From positions 1-27,580 of the forward strand of contig JBAVJB010000018.1 in NCBI GenBank assembly GCA_049687495.1: 27,580 nucleotides of DNA, given 5' to 3'. The notes under the pieces were generated by a model. That model ran no database searches, had not been told where the DNA came from, and saw only the letters and a list, made by a program, of their open reading frames with translations. The DNA comes from Salinimicrobium sp049687495. Its GTDB lineage: Bacteria; Bacteroidota; Bacteroidia; Flavobacteriales; Flavobacteriaceae. Numbering within the stretch: the stretch's first letter is position 1; every line of letters starts with the position of its first letter. This document shows positions 17,464 through 23,702 of the stretch, one piece after another. The translations under genes and the position numbers were made by a program.

Positions 17464-17925
17464 TTAAAATGTTATTATCACTTTTGCCTCTTTAATATCC
17501 TCAAAAGGCAATACAGCTTCTTTTGCTACAGTAACCTTTCCTTTTCCAACCGGTTTTGGCTCCCTTGCTTTCCATTCCAGTTTAATACTGTCATCGTTCA
17601 CCTGGGTAAGCTGGCCTTCAAATTTTTCTTCGGAAGTGGTCACCTCCAGTTTTCTACCAATGTTCTTTTTAAATTGACGCGGCATAGACAGCGGAGATGA
17701 CACTCCTGCTGAAGAAACATCAAGAGAAAAATCCTCTTCATCCCTGTCAAGGTTGTGCTCTATCTTACGGCTTACCTCAATACAGTCATTCACCGTAACT
17801 CCTTTATCACCATCGATCACCACCCTTATATGGTTGGCATTGTCGATGTTAAGCTCAATTAAAAATAACGAATTATTTTCTTCAAAAGCTTCCTGTAGTA
17901 AATTTTCTACCTTCTCTCTAAGCAT
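17464..17925 (-). CDS. rimP: Ribosome maturation factor RimP
   Basis: Helps assemble the 30S subunit. The 153-residue protein shows the N-terminal alpha/beta domain with VVIDGDKGVTVNDCIEVSRKIEHNLDRDEEDFSLDVSSAGVSSPL, where the DVSSAG(V/L)xxPL stretch is the RimP signature. A C-terminal Sm-like barrel (IGRKLEVTTSEEKFEGQLTQVNDDSIKLEW) follows. It is the first gene of the rimP-nusA-infB operon. The ATG at 17,923-17,925 is only about 20 nt from a terminator-like hairpin and has no strong Shine-Dalgarno sequence. Confidence 0.95.
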   Translation of the reverse strand: MLREKVENLLQEAFEENNSLFLIELNIDNANHIRVVIDGDKGVTVNDCIEVSRKIEHNLDRDEEDFSLDVSSAGVSSPLSMPRQFKKNIGRKLEVTTSEEKFEGQLTQVNDDSIKLEWKAREPKPVGKGKVTVAKEAVLPFEDIKEAKVIITF

Positions 17926-17940
17926 CCCCGATTCTGACTA

Positions 17941-17968
17941 TAAAAAGAGGGGACTTTCCGGTCCCCTC
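17941..17968 (-). promoter_or_regulatory. Terminator-shaped leader hairpin of the rimP-nusA-infB operon (candidate attenuator)
   Basis: On the minus strand an 8-bp perfect stem GAGGGGAC / GTCCCCTC with loop CGGAAA is followed at once by TTTTTATAG, the form of an intrinsic terminator. It lies between the predicted promoter (17,995-18,002) and the rimP ATG (17,925), and no minus-strand gene lies upstream that it could terminate. I therefore read it as an attenuator inside a leader of about 60 nt. Confidence 0.65.
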
Positions 17969-17994
17969 GTTGTTCTTTTTTCGCTTCAACGGTG

Positions 17995-18002
17995 CAAATA
18001 TA
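17995..18002 (-). promoter_or_regulatory. Probable rimP operon -7 promoter element
   Basis: The minus strand reads TATATTTG, a full TAnnTTTG match, about 70 nt before the rimP ATG. A weak TTTC lies 18 nt further upstream near the -33 position. Confidence 0.6.
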
Positions 18003-18094
18003 GTAATATTTTTACAGAACGAAAACAAGATTTCGAATGAAAAAATATTTGTAGATTTATAACACAATCAACCTTACTTAATTACAACGCCCTT

Positions 18095-18955
18095 ATGAAA
18101 AAAATCCTTGTGCCAACCGACTTTTCGGAAAAGGCCGAAAACGCCCTTAAAGTAGCCGCACAACTGGCCAAAAAATTCGATGCAGAGATCTACCTGCTCC
18201 ACATGCTGGAGCTGCCAATGAATATGGTCAACCCTGTTGGCGACACCCGCCACAATGATCTGCCCGAAGCTTTGTTCTTCATGAAACTGGCCAAAAAGCG
18301 CTTCAATGAGATCCTTTCACAAGCTTTTCTAAAAGGTATCAAGGTGCACGAGATCGTGGAGTTTCACCAGGCATTTGACGGCATTATGGAAACAAGCAAA
18401 GAGCACGGCTGTGATTTTATCATAATGGGCTCCCAGGGCGCCAGCGGATTCAAAGAAATGTTCATAGGCTCCAACACGGAGAAAGTGGTACGAACTTCAG
18501 AGATCCCGGTACTGGTGATCAAGAATGACCACCCCGATTTCACTGTCAAAAACTTCGTTTTTGCAACTAATCTTGACAACCACAATAAGAAGACCCTGAA
18601 AAAGGTAGTGAACTTTGCACGACTTATGGATGCAAAACTACACCTGGTGTACATTAACACCGCCAATGAATTTATTACTTCTGAAGAGACCGAGAGATAC
18701 CTCGACAAGTTCCTGGAAGGCAATGATTTTGAGAACTACGAATTCCATATATATAATGACGACTCTGTTGAACAGGGAATCTTGCATTTTGCCGCCAAGG
18801 TCAAGGCAGATGTGGTTGGGGTAGCCACCCACGGCCGCAAAGGCCTGTCGCATTTCTTTAACGGCAGCATTAGCGAAGACCTCGTAAACCACGCGAACAG
18901 CCCGGTCCTCACCTTTAAACTGGAAAAACGCGAACCCGGAAAAAGATTTCCTTAG
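18095..18955 (+). CDS. Universal stress protein, tandem UspA domains
   Basis: Cytoplasmic nucleotide-binding stress protein, 286 residues, made of two UspA folds. The first (about 1-145) begins MKKILVPTDFSEKAENALKVAAQLA and ends with an intact ATP-binding motif G-x2-G-x9-G-S (GSQGASGFKEMFIGSN) then IPVLVIK. The second (about 150-280) ends in THGRKGLSHFFNGS, where the first Gly of the motif is Ala, and SPVLTFK. So domain 1, and perhaps domain 2, should bind ATP. In Bacteroidota such tandem Usps often lie near oxygen or nitric oxide stress genes, as here. The upstream region has only an imperfect -7 candidate (AATATTTG at 18,044) and no Crp-like palindrome. It is divergent from rimP. Confidence 0.93.
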   Translation: MKKILVPTDFSEKAENALKVAAQLAKKFDAEIYLLHMLELPMNMVNPVGDTRHNDLPEALFFMKLAKKRFNEILSQAFLKGIKVHEIVEFHQAFDGIMETSKEHGCDFIIMGSQGASGFKEMFIGSNTEKVVRTSEIPVLVIKNDHPDFTVKNFVFATNLDNHNKKTLKKVVNFARLMDAKLHLVYINTANEFITSEETERYLDKFLEGNDFENYEFHIYNDDSVEQGILHFAAKVKADVVGVATHGRKGLSHFFNGSISEDLVNHANSPVLTFKLEKREPGKRFP

Positions 18956-18985
18956 CACTTTTTTAGCCTTTATGACAGTCTTCGT

Positions 18986-18993
18986 TAAATTTG
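18986..18993 (+). promoter_or_regulatory. Probable -7 element of the small membrane protein gene
   Basis: TAAATTTG is a full TAnnTTTG match 31 nt before the ATG at 19,025, in the 69-bp gap after the first usp gene, which shows no terminator hairpin. Confidence 0.5.
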
Positions 18994-19024
18994 AGTCAAA
19001 GCTTATTCTAACTTCCTGATATCA

Positions 19025-19276
19025 ATGTTGACAGCTGTATCTTTAGCCGTAACAAATCTGCTTGAGGTGCTAAAACTTAGTTTTCAAATGGCCTTTTTGG
19101 CCATCGAGGTGATCCTTACCTTCTACAGCGATGTGCTGGAGGATAGCCTTATGGTTAAATTCCTGCTGTTTGTGATCACGGCCGTGCTTATTGCTATGGC
19201 AGTGACCAAGCTTGCCAATAACGTCTTGCCCGAAGACAAGGATTTTGTGTCTGCCGAAGAGGAAGAAGGAAACTAA
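19025..19276 (+). CDS. Small membrane protein of unknown function
   Basis: An 83-residue protein that I do not recognise. Two hydrophobic segments (about 5-35 and 42-64) are followed by a short acidic, probably cytoplasmic tail (LPEDKDFVSAEEEEGN). It has its own -7 element and a strong terminator 57 nt downstream, so it may be a single-gene unit, with read-through from usp also possible. Codon use looks like its neighbours. Its place between usp and the kinase suggests a link with stress response, but that is only position. No cofactor or catalytic motif is visible. Confidence 0.65.
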   Translation: MLTAVSLAVTNLLEVLKLSFQMAFLAIEVILTFYSDVLEDSLMVKFLLFVITAVLIAMAVTKLANNVLPEDKDFVSAEEEEGN

Positions 19277-19333
19277 CGCTGCTGCAGCCTTTAAGAAGCA
19301 GATGAAAGAAGGGCAGGCTGCGGTATCGTGGTG

Positions 19334-19371
19334 AAGGATCCGTTGAAGCTTTTCAACGGATCCTTTGTTTA
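19334..19371 (+). terminator. Strong intrinsic terminator after the small membrane protein gene
   Basis: A perfect 14-bp stem (19,334-19,347 with 19,352-19,365, AAGGATCCGTTGAA / TTCAACGGATCCTT) with loop GCTT is followed by a short T-containing tail (TGTTTAA). The tail is weak, but the stem is the longest perfect one but one in the window. The rest of the 224-bp gap 19,277-19,500 holds the kinase promoter and a leader hairpin. Confidence 0.75.
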
Positions 19372-19433
19372 ACCTTCAAAAATGAGGTTTTTAAGCAATT
19401 TTTTGAACAGGGCCCTTTTCTCTTAAAAATGTT

Positions 19434-19441
19434 TAAATTTG
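19434..19441 (+). promoter_or_regulatory. Probable -7 element of the kinase-regulator operon
   Basis: TAAATTTG is a full TAnnTTTG match about 60 nt before the ATG of the histidine kinase gene. No TTTG lies at the usual -33 spacing and no Crp-like palindrome lies upstream at the class II position. Confidence 0.5.
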
Positions 19442-19460
19442 ACCTCATTCGAAAAAAAAT

Positions 19461-19485
19461 CCGGGGAGGTAAATTTCCTTCCCGG
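19461..19485 (+). promoter_or_regulatory. Hairpin in the 5' leader of the histidine kinase gene
   Basis: CCGGGGAGG (19,461-19,469) pairs with CCTTCCCGG (19,477-19,485) over a 7-nt AT loop, nine pairs with one G-U. No T-tract follows, so it is not a terminator. It ends 15 nt before the ATG and encloses a GGAGG-like sequence, so it could hide or set up ribosome binding. Confidence 0.4.
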
Positions 19486-19500
19486 TGACAAATCTTATTT

Positions 19501-20742
19501 ATGTTTGCACAGGAGCATAACGTTTTTAACGTACTTTTTGAGGCCGCTTCCGAAGGTATTATTGTAGTAAATGAATCCCAACAAATTGTAAGCAGCAACC
19601 TGGCTGCCGATATGATGTTTGGCTATGAAAAAGGCGAACTTCAAGGCAAGCCCCTCAACACCCTCATTCCTACCCGCTATAAGGCGGGCCACCCGGCACA
19701 TTTTAGAGAGTTCCTGGACCACAGCGAGAAAAGGCAAATGGGTCACGGGCGCGATCTTTACGGAGTAAAAAAGAACGGAGACGAATTCCCTGTTGAAGCG
19801 GGACTCAACCCTTTTCAGCTCAATGGAGAGAATTTTGTCATGTCCCTTATTATCGATATTTCGGTAAGGAAAGAGGCACAGCGGCAGATCAAGGAGCTCA
19901 ATTCTGAACTTGAGGCCAAGATCAAGATTCGAACTCATGAACTGGAGGAGAATGTTGAAAAGCTTAAGAATGCCAACCACACCCTCGAGTTAGAGGTGAA
20001 GCGCAGGAAAGAAGCCGAAAACAGGATAAAAGCTGCCTTGCAAAAGGAGAAAGAGCTGAATGAACTTAAGACAAAGTTCCTTTCCCTGGTTTCCCACGAA
20101 TTCAAAACTCCGCTTAGCGGGATACTTACCTCAGTGGTTCTGGCAGGTAAATATAAGCTGGAAGACCAGCAGGATAAAAGGGAAAAACACCTCAACACCA
20201 TTAAGAACAAGGTGCATTACCTTGACAATATACTAAACGATTTTCTTTCTATCGAACGTTTGGAAAGCGGCAAGGTGAGCTATAAATTTTCCACCTTTAG
20301 CCTGAGCAAGCTGGTGAACGAAGTGGTCTATAACGCGAACGTCACTCTCAAGAGCGGACAGGAGATAAAATATCCAAGAAATATCGAGAGCATTACCCTT
20401 CAGCAGGATGAAAAGATCCTGGAACTGGTACTCTCCAACCTGTTAAGCAACGCGATAAAATACTCCCCCGAAGATACCCTTATCAAATTCGAGATCGAGA
20501 TGGAGGACGGGAAGATTATTTTTAAGGTGACAGATCAGGGAATGGGAATTCCAAAGAAGGATCAAAAACACATTTTTGAAAGGTATTTTAGGGCCGAAAA
20601 TGCCCTTTTAAACCAGGGAACAGGAATAGGACTCAACATCGCCAAAGTACATCTTGAAAATTTGGGCGGAAAGATCTATTTTGACAGCAAAGAAAACCAA
20701 GGAACTCAATTTATTGTAGAACTACCTATTATTAAGGAATGA
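19501..20742 (+). CDS. Soluble PAS-domain sensor histidine kinase
   Basis: A 413-residue cytoplasmic kinase with no TM segment. It has an N-terminal PAS domain (about 5-120, with AADMMFGYEKGELQGKPLNTLIP and LYGVKKNGDEFPVEAGLNPF), a coiled coil (about 122-185), HisKA with the phospho-acceptor H199 (SLVSHEFKTPLSG), and HATPase_c with N box N313-N317, G1 DQGMGIP from 345 and G2 GTGIGL at 373-378. All catalytic boxes are intact. The PAS domain has H64 and H67 (AGHPAHF) near where FixL-type PAS domains place their heme-ligating His. That makes heme-based O2/NO sensing possible, but many heme-free PAS domains have a His there. Its stop overlaps the next start (ATGA), so the two form a cognate pair. 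The neighbouring ric and qNOR genes suggest NO or low oxygen as the signal. Confidence 0.93.
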   Translation: MFAQEHNVFNVLFEAASEGIIVVNESQQIVSSNLAADMMFGYEKGELQGKPLNTLIPTRYKAGHPAHFREFLDHSEKRQMGHGRDLYGVKKNGDEFPVEAGLNPFQLNGENFVMSLIIDISVRKEAQRQIKELNSELEAKIKIRTHELEENVEKLKNANHTLELEVKRRKEAENRIKAALQKEKELNELKTKFLSLVSHEFKTPLSGILTSVVLAGKYKLEDQQDKREKHLNTIKNKVHYLDNILNDFLSIERLESGKVSYKFSTFSLSKLVNEVVYNANVTLKSGQEIKYPRNIESITLQQDEKILELVLSNLLSNAIKYSPEDTLIKFEIEMEDGKIIFKVTDQGMGIPKKDQKHIFERYFRAENALLNQGTGIGLNIAKVHLENLGGKIYFDSKENQGTQFIVELPIIKE

Positions 20743-21791
20743 AGAAGGTACTATTTATAGAAGACGATACCGTTGTTCGCGAGAACACTGCCGAACTTTT
20801 GGAACTGGCAGATTATGATGTGATCACTGCGGCAAACGGGAAAACAGGTGTAGCCATTGCAAAAAAGGAGAAACCCGATATCGTCGTGTGCGACATTATG
20901 ATGCCCGAAATGGACGGCTACGGGGTGCTGCAGGCTTTAGCCGAAGATCCCGAGACCCAGCAAATTCCTTTCATCTTCCTTTCTGCCAAGACCGAGCACA
21001 AAGACATTCGAAAAGGAATGGATCTTGGAGCCGACGATTACCTTACCAAACCTTTTGAAGAAGAAGAGCTTACCAGCGCCATCGAGAGCCGACTTGCAAA
21101 AGTGGCTATCCTGAAAAAACTAGGGGAAGGCGGCCAAAAACCTGTTCAACAGGAACCTGAGCATAAGATCAATTCACTGCAGGACCTTAGGGAAGAGGTG
21201 AAAAAATATGAGGAGCAAACCTACAAAACGGGTGAGACCATCTATGAGGAAGGCAAACAGAGCAACCATTTCTTCTTTGTTGATAAAGGAGTGGTAAAGA
21301 GCCACCGCATGGACCAGTATGGCAAAGAGCTTATTACCTCTATATATAAAGAAGGTGATTTCTTCGGAAATACTTCCTTTAATAGACCTATGGCCTACGA
21401 AGAAGCTGCTACAGCCATGGAAGATACCCGCCTGTACGCGGTGACCAAAGAAGAGCTGAAGGATATCCTTACCCACAACAGCAACATCACTATTGAACTA
21501 ATCGATGTGTTGGGCGACAATATTTCGGGTATCAAGGAGCAGCTGCTTGAGATGGCCTACGGTTCGGTAAGAAAGAAAGCCGCACGTACCATATTATTGT
21601 TCTCGCAAAAGATAAGGAGGCATCCTACCCAAAGCATCAGGATCTCGAGAAGTGACCTGGCAAGCGTGGCAGGAATGGCTTCAGAAACTTTGATCAGGAC
21701 ACTTTCAGATTTTAAAAAAGAAGGATTGCTGGAAATTGAGGGCCGCAACATCAAATTATTGGATGTGGAAGCCCTAAAACGCATCAGCTAA
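20739..21791 (+). CDS. Response regulator: receiver domain fused to a Crp/Fnr-type sensor and HTH
   Basis: A 350-residue transcription factor. The REC domain (1-122) has acidic E8-D9-D10, phospho-acceptor D52 and K104 (LTKPF). After a linker, a cyclic-nucleotide-binding-like barrel (about 150-250; ETIYEEGKQSNHFFFVDKGVVKSH, KEGDFFGN) follows, then a dimer helix and a Crp-type winged helix (about 278-345). The barrel lacks the Arg of cAMP-binding Crp proteins (YEEAATA instead), and no Fnr-type cysteine cluster exists. Phosphorylation by the overlapping kinase is therefore the likely input. The recognition helix SETLIRTL has E316 and R320 in the places of Crp E181 and R185, which contact TGA half-sites. 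Two matching palindromes lie in front of the next genes. Stand-alone Crp/Fnr and REC-HTH proteins are common; this REC-Crp fusion is rarer and, as far as I know, little studied. Confidence 0.93.
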   Translation: MKKVLFIEDDTVVRENTAELLELADYDVITAANGKTGVAIAKKEKPDIVVCDIMMPEMDGYGVLQALAEDPETQQIPFIFLSAKTEHKDIRKGMDLGADDYLTKPFEEEELTSAIESRLAKVAILKKLGEGGQKPVQQEPEHKINSLQDLREEVKKYEEQTYKTGETIYEEGKQSNHFFFVDKGVVKSHRMDQYGKELITSIYKEGDFFGNTSFNRPMAYEEAATAMEDTRLYAVTKEELKDILTHNSNITIELIDVLGDNISGIKEQLLEMAYGSVRKKAARTILLFSQKIRRHPTQSIRISRSDLASVAGMASETLIRTLSDFKKEGLLEIEGRNIKLLDVEALKRIS

Positions 21792-21840
21792 ATCAGCTTA
21801 TTATTTAGAATCAATTCAATAACTGATTTTCATCATTTTT
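21790..21840 (+). terminator. Weak AT-rich hairpin after the REC-Crp gene
   Basis: AAATCAG (21,790-21,796) can pair with CTGATTT (21,823-21,829), with TTATT/AATAA inside it, followed by a T-rich run. It is poor in GC and overlaps the Crp-like operator, so termination here is uncertain. Confidence 0.3.
21821..21838 (+). promoter_or_regulatory. Crp/Fnr-type operator upstream of the second usp gene
   Basis: AACTGA-TTTTCA-TCATTT is a TGA-N6-TCA palindrome with one outer mismatch, centred at 21,829.5. That is 29.5 nt before the first base of the -7 element at 21,859, i.e. near -41.5, the class II activator position. It lies directly downstream of the REC-Crp gene. Confidence 0.55.
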
Positions 21841-21858
21841 TCCACTTTACTTGCAGTC

Positions 21859-21866
21859 TATTTTTG
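21859..21866 (+). promoter_or_regulatory. Probable -7 element of the second usp gene
   Basis: TATTTTTG is a full TAnnTTTG match 23 nt before the ATG at 21,889. The -33 position has no TTTG, as expected for an activator-dependent promoter. Confidence 0.6.
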
Positions 21867-21888
21867 CAGAGTAAAATAGATGTGACTG

Positions 21889-22698
21889 ATGATGAATATC
21901 CTTTTGCCCACTGATTTTTCTGAGAATTCGCGAAATGCCGCGGCTTATGCGCTGCAGTTTTTCAAGGATACTCCGTGTAACTTTTATCTGCTGCATGTCT
22001 TGCCTGTGCCTGCAGATCAAATGGTTACGAGTTACATGAGCTGTTCGCCGGAGGTCAAAAATAAATTTGACAAGCTGCTGGATTGGCTTGAAAGCATTAA
22101 AAAAAATCCCGAGCACAGCTTTCACACCTGTTTCAAAGCCACTTACCTCATCGATGCGGTAAGGGAGAAAGTACAGGAAAAGAACATTGACCTCATCCTG
22201 ATGGGCACCAAAGGCAAGACTAACGACAAGGGTGCAGTGATAGGAAAACACACTTCAGATGTGATGATGAAAGTGAGATGTCCTGTTTTAGCCATCTCAG
22301 AAAATGCCATTTTTAAAGAACATAAAAATATCTTGTTCCCAACAGATTACAAGATACATTACGGTAGCAAAATGTTGCGCACCTTGCTCAACCTCACCTC
22401 TCTTTCAAAGGCTAACGTAAAGATCCTGGAGATCTTTAATTCAGAAACAGAACCTTCTGCAGAGCAGGCAGAGAACCGGGAATTTCTCCAGGATTCATTC
22501 CTTCCGAAGACCCCCGTTTTACAAACCTATTATGCTTCAAAAGAGCCTAATCCGGTGAAAATATTCATGGCCAACCGCAACGTAGATATGATCGTGTTGG
22601 CTGCCAAAAACCTTAATCTATGCCAGAAATTTCTGCATAACGATCAAAACGATATTCCGTTTATCAACCAGCTTCCACTGCTGGTGTTGCACGGATAG
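21889..22698 (+). CDS. Universal stress protein, UspA-like, with degenerate second domain
   Basis: A 269-residue Usp. Domain 1 (about 1-140) begins MMNILLPTDFSENSRNAAAYALQFF and has the motif G-x2-G-x9-G (GTKGKTNDKGAVIGK), with Lys where Ser/Thr is normal, then CPVLAIS. Domain 2 (about 145-268) keeps the fold pattern (KNILFPTDYKIHYGSKMLRTLLNL, DIPFINQLPLLVLHG) but has lost the nucleotide-binding glycines. It is only distantly similar to the 18,095 gene, so this is not a recent duplication. ATG 21,889 is used; the next codon is also ATG. A Crp-like operator and a clear -7 element precede it and a strong terminator follows, so it is a single-gene unit and the first likely target of the adjacent REC-Crp regulator. 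Confidence 0.92.
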   Translation: MMNILLPTDFSENSRNAAAYALQFFKDTPCNFYLLHVLPVPADQMVTSYMSCSPEVKNKFDKLLDWLESIKKNPEHSFHTCFKATYLIDAVREKVQEKNIDLILMGTKGKTNDKGAVIGKHTSDVMMKVRCPVLAISENAIFKEHKNILFPTDYKIHYGSKMLRTLLNLTSLSKANVKILEIFNSETEPSAEQAENREFLQDSFLPKTPVLQTYYASKEPNPVKIFMANRNVDMIVLAAKNLNLCQKFLHNDQNDIPFINQLPLLVLHG

Positions 22699-22742
22699 TT
22701 CTCTGAGTTTTCAAGTAGTATATTAGTTTGTTTTTATTCGGA

Positions 22743-22779
22743 AAGGCGCGGACCCTAAAAAAGTCCGCGCCTTTTTTCA
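22743..22779 (+). terminator. Strong intrinsic terminator after the second usp gene
   Basis: The GC-rich 11-bp stem AAGGCGCGGAC (22,743-22,753) / GTCCGCGCCTT (22,763-22,773), with a 9-nt loop, is followed by T's. This cleanly separates usp from ric. Confidence 0.92.
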
Positions 22780-22803
22780 TAATAATTTGGACAAAATTGT
22801 CCT

Positions 22804-22821
22804 TTATGACTTAACTCATAA
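22804..22821 (+). promoter_or_regulatory. Crp/Fnr-type operator upstream of ric
   Basis: TTATGA-CTTAAC-TCATAA has perfect 6-bp arms around a 6-nt spacer (TGA-N6-TCA), centred at 22,812.5. This is again exactly 29.5 nt before the first base of the -7 element at 22,842, as in front of the usp gene at 21,889. Confidence 0.65.
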
Positions 22822-22841
22822 CAGACCGGTTACTTAAGGCC

Positions 22842-22849
22842 CATTTTTG
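22842..22849 (+). promoter_or_regulatory. Probable ric -7 element
   Basis: CATTTTTG matches TAnnTTTG at all positions but the first. It puts the transcript start near 22,853-22,856, which leaves a normal leader for the ATG at 22,891 but almost none for the in-frame GTG at 22,861. Confidence 0.5.
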
Positions 22850-22890
22850 TACCTGTAATTGTGAAAAATAACCATTTAAAATACAGCCTT

Positions 22891-23616
22891 ATGAAAGAGT
22901 TTGAGTCAAAAACAGTAGCCGACATGGTGACCGAAAACATCAAAACTGCCCACATCTTCAAAAAGTACGGGATCGACTTTTGCTGTGGCGGCGGAATCAG
23001 CGTTGCCAAAGCTTGCGAAAAAGCCAATGTAGATTACGATTTGCTAAAGAACGACCTGCTTAACGTTGACAATACTATTTCCCGCGCCACAAATTATAAC
23101 AGCTGGGAACTTGATTTTCTTACAGATCATATTATCAACGTGCACCACTCTTATGTAGAAGAAAATATCCCGTTGCTCATGCAATACGCTGCAAGGGTAG
23201 CACAGGTGCACGGGCACCATTACACCGAGCTTTTGGAGATCAAGGACCTCTTCAACCAGGTAGCAGGAGAGCTAAGTGCGCACCTTAAGAAAGAAGAATT
23301 GATCCTCTTTCCTTTCATCAAAAAGCTGGTAAAAGCTAAAAAAGAGGATTCTGAAGCACCTCAGGCACCTTTTGGCACTGTTGACAATCCTATTAAAATG
23401 ATGGAAGTGGAGCATGAAGACGCGGGAGAGATCCTTCGGAAAATAGCAGAACTCAGCAATAATTATACTCCTCCCGAAGGTGCCTGCAACACCTACCGCG
23501 CTTTTTACGCCAAGCTGGATGAGTTTGAACAGGATCTCCACCAGCATGTGCACCTGGAGAACAACATCCTGTTCCCTAAAGCACTTCAGCTTGAAAAAGA
23601 GCTTAATGCCAATTAA
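22891..23616 (+). CDS. ric: Iron-sulfur cluster repair di-iron protein (RIC / YtfE / ScdA family)
   Basis: Repairs iron-sulfur clusters damaged by nitric oxide or peroxide, and the family can also reduce NO. From ATG 22,891 the protein has 241 residues; an in-frame GTG at 22,861 would add ten residues but lies almost on the predicted transcript start. The N-terminal ScdA_N domain has the conserved YGIDFCCGGG with C31-C32. The hemerythrin-like bundle has H85/H86, H131-x3-E135 (HLKKEE), H175 (EHEDAG) and H219-x3-E223 (HVHLENNILFP), matching the six di-iron ligands of E. coli YtfE almost by number. A Crp/Fnr-type operator at class II position precedes it. It is followed by qNOR with a hairpin but no visible promoter between, so partial read-through is likely. 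Confidence 0.95.
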   Translation: MKEFESKTVADMVTENIKTAHIFKKYGIDFCCGGGISVAKACEKANVDYDLLKNDLLNVDNTISRATNYNSWELDFLTDHIINVHHSYVEENIPLLMQYAARVAQVHGHHYTELLEIKDLFNQVAGELSAHLKKEELILFPFIKKLVKAKKEDSEAPQAPFGTVDNPIKMMEVEHEDAGEILRKIAELSNNYTPPEGACNTYRAFYAKLDEFEQDLHQHVHLENNILFPKALQLEKELNAN

Positions 23617-23654
23617 GAAACCCTAACCAATATTCACGAGGGCCATCTAAAATA

Positions 23655-23690
23655 CCATCCAAAAATGCCTTTTTTGGATGGCCTTCTTTT
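23655..23690 (+). terminator. Hairpin between ric and qNOR
   Basis: CCATCCAAAAA (23,655-23,665) pairs with TTTTTGGATGG (23,671-23,681) over a 5-nt loop and is followed by CCTTCTTTT. It looks like an intrinsic terminator, yet no TAnnTTTG occurs in the 13 nt left before the qNOR ATG. It may thus be a partial terminator setting the ratio of the two products, or protect the ric 3' end. Confidence 0.6.
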
Positions 23691-23702
23691 AAAGCTTCTA
23701 AC

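Noticed and set aside
13407..17925. The question whether the rimP-nusA-infB region contains transferred or broken genes
   Set aside because: All three proteins are full length with intact motifs and normal spacing.
19278..19335. Protein-like C-terminus in another frame (AAAAFKKQMKEGQAAVSW then stop) right after the small membrane protein gene
   Set aside because: It has no start codon of its own, no slippery sequence suggests frameshifting from the gene before it, and 18 residues are too few to judge; noted only as a possible remnant.
19343..19356. TTGA-AGCTTT-TCAA, an Fnr-like palindrome
   Set aside because: It is fully explained as the inner part of a 14-bp terminator stem, and no -7 element lies at the spacing shared by the other two palindromes.
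22861..22890. GTG start extending the RIC protein by ten residues
   Set aside because: The predicted transcript begins only a few bases before it, and family proteins start near the ATG at 22,891.
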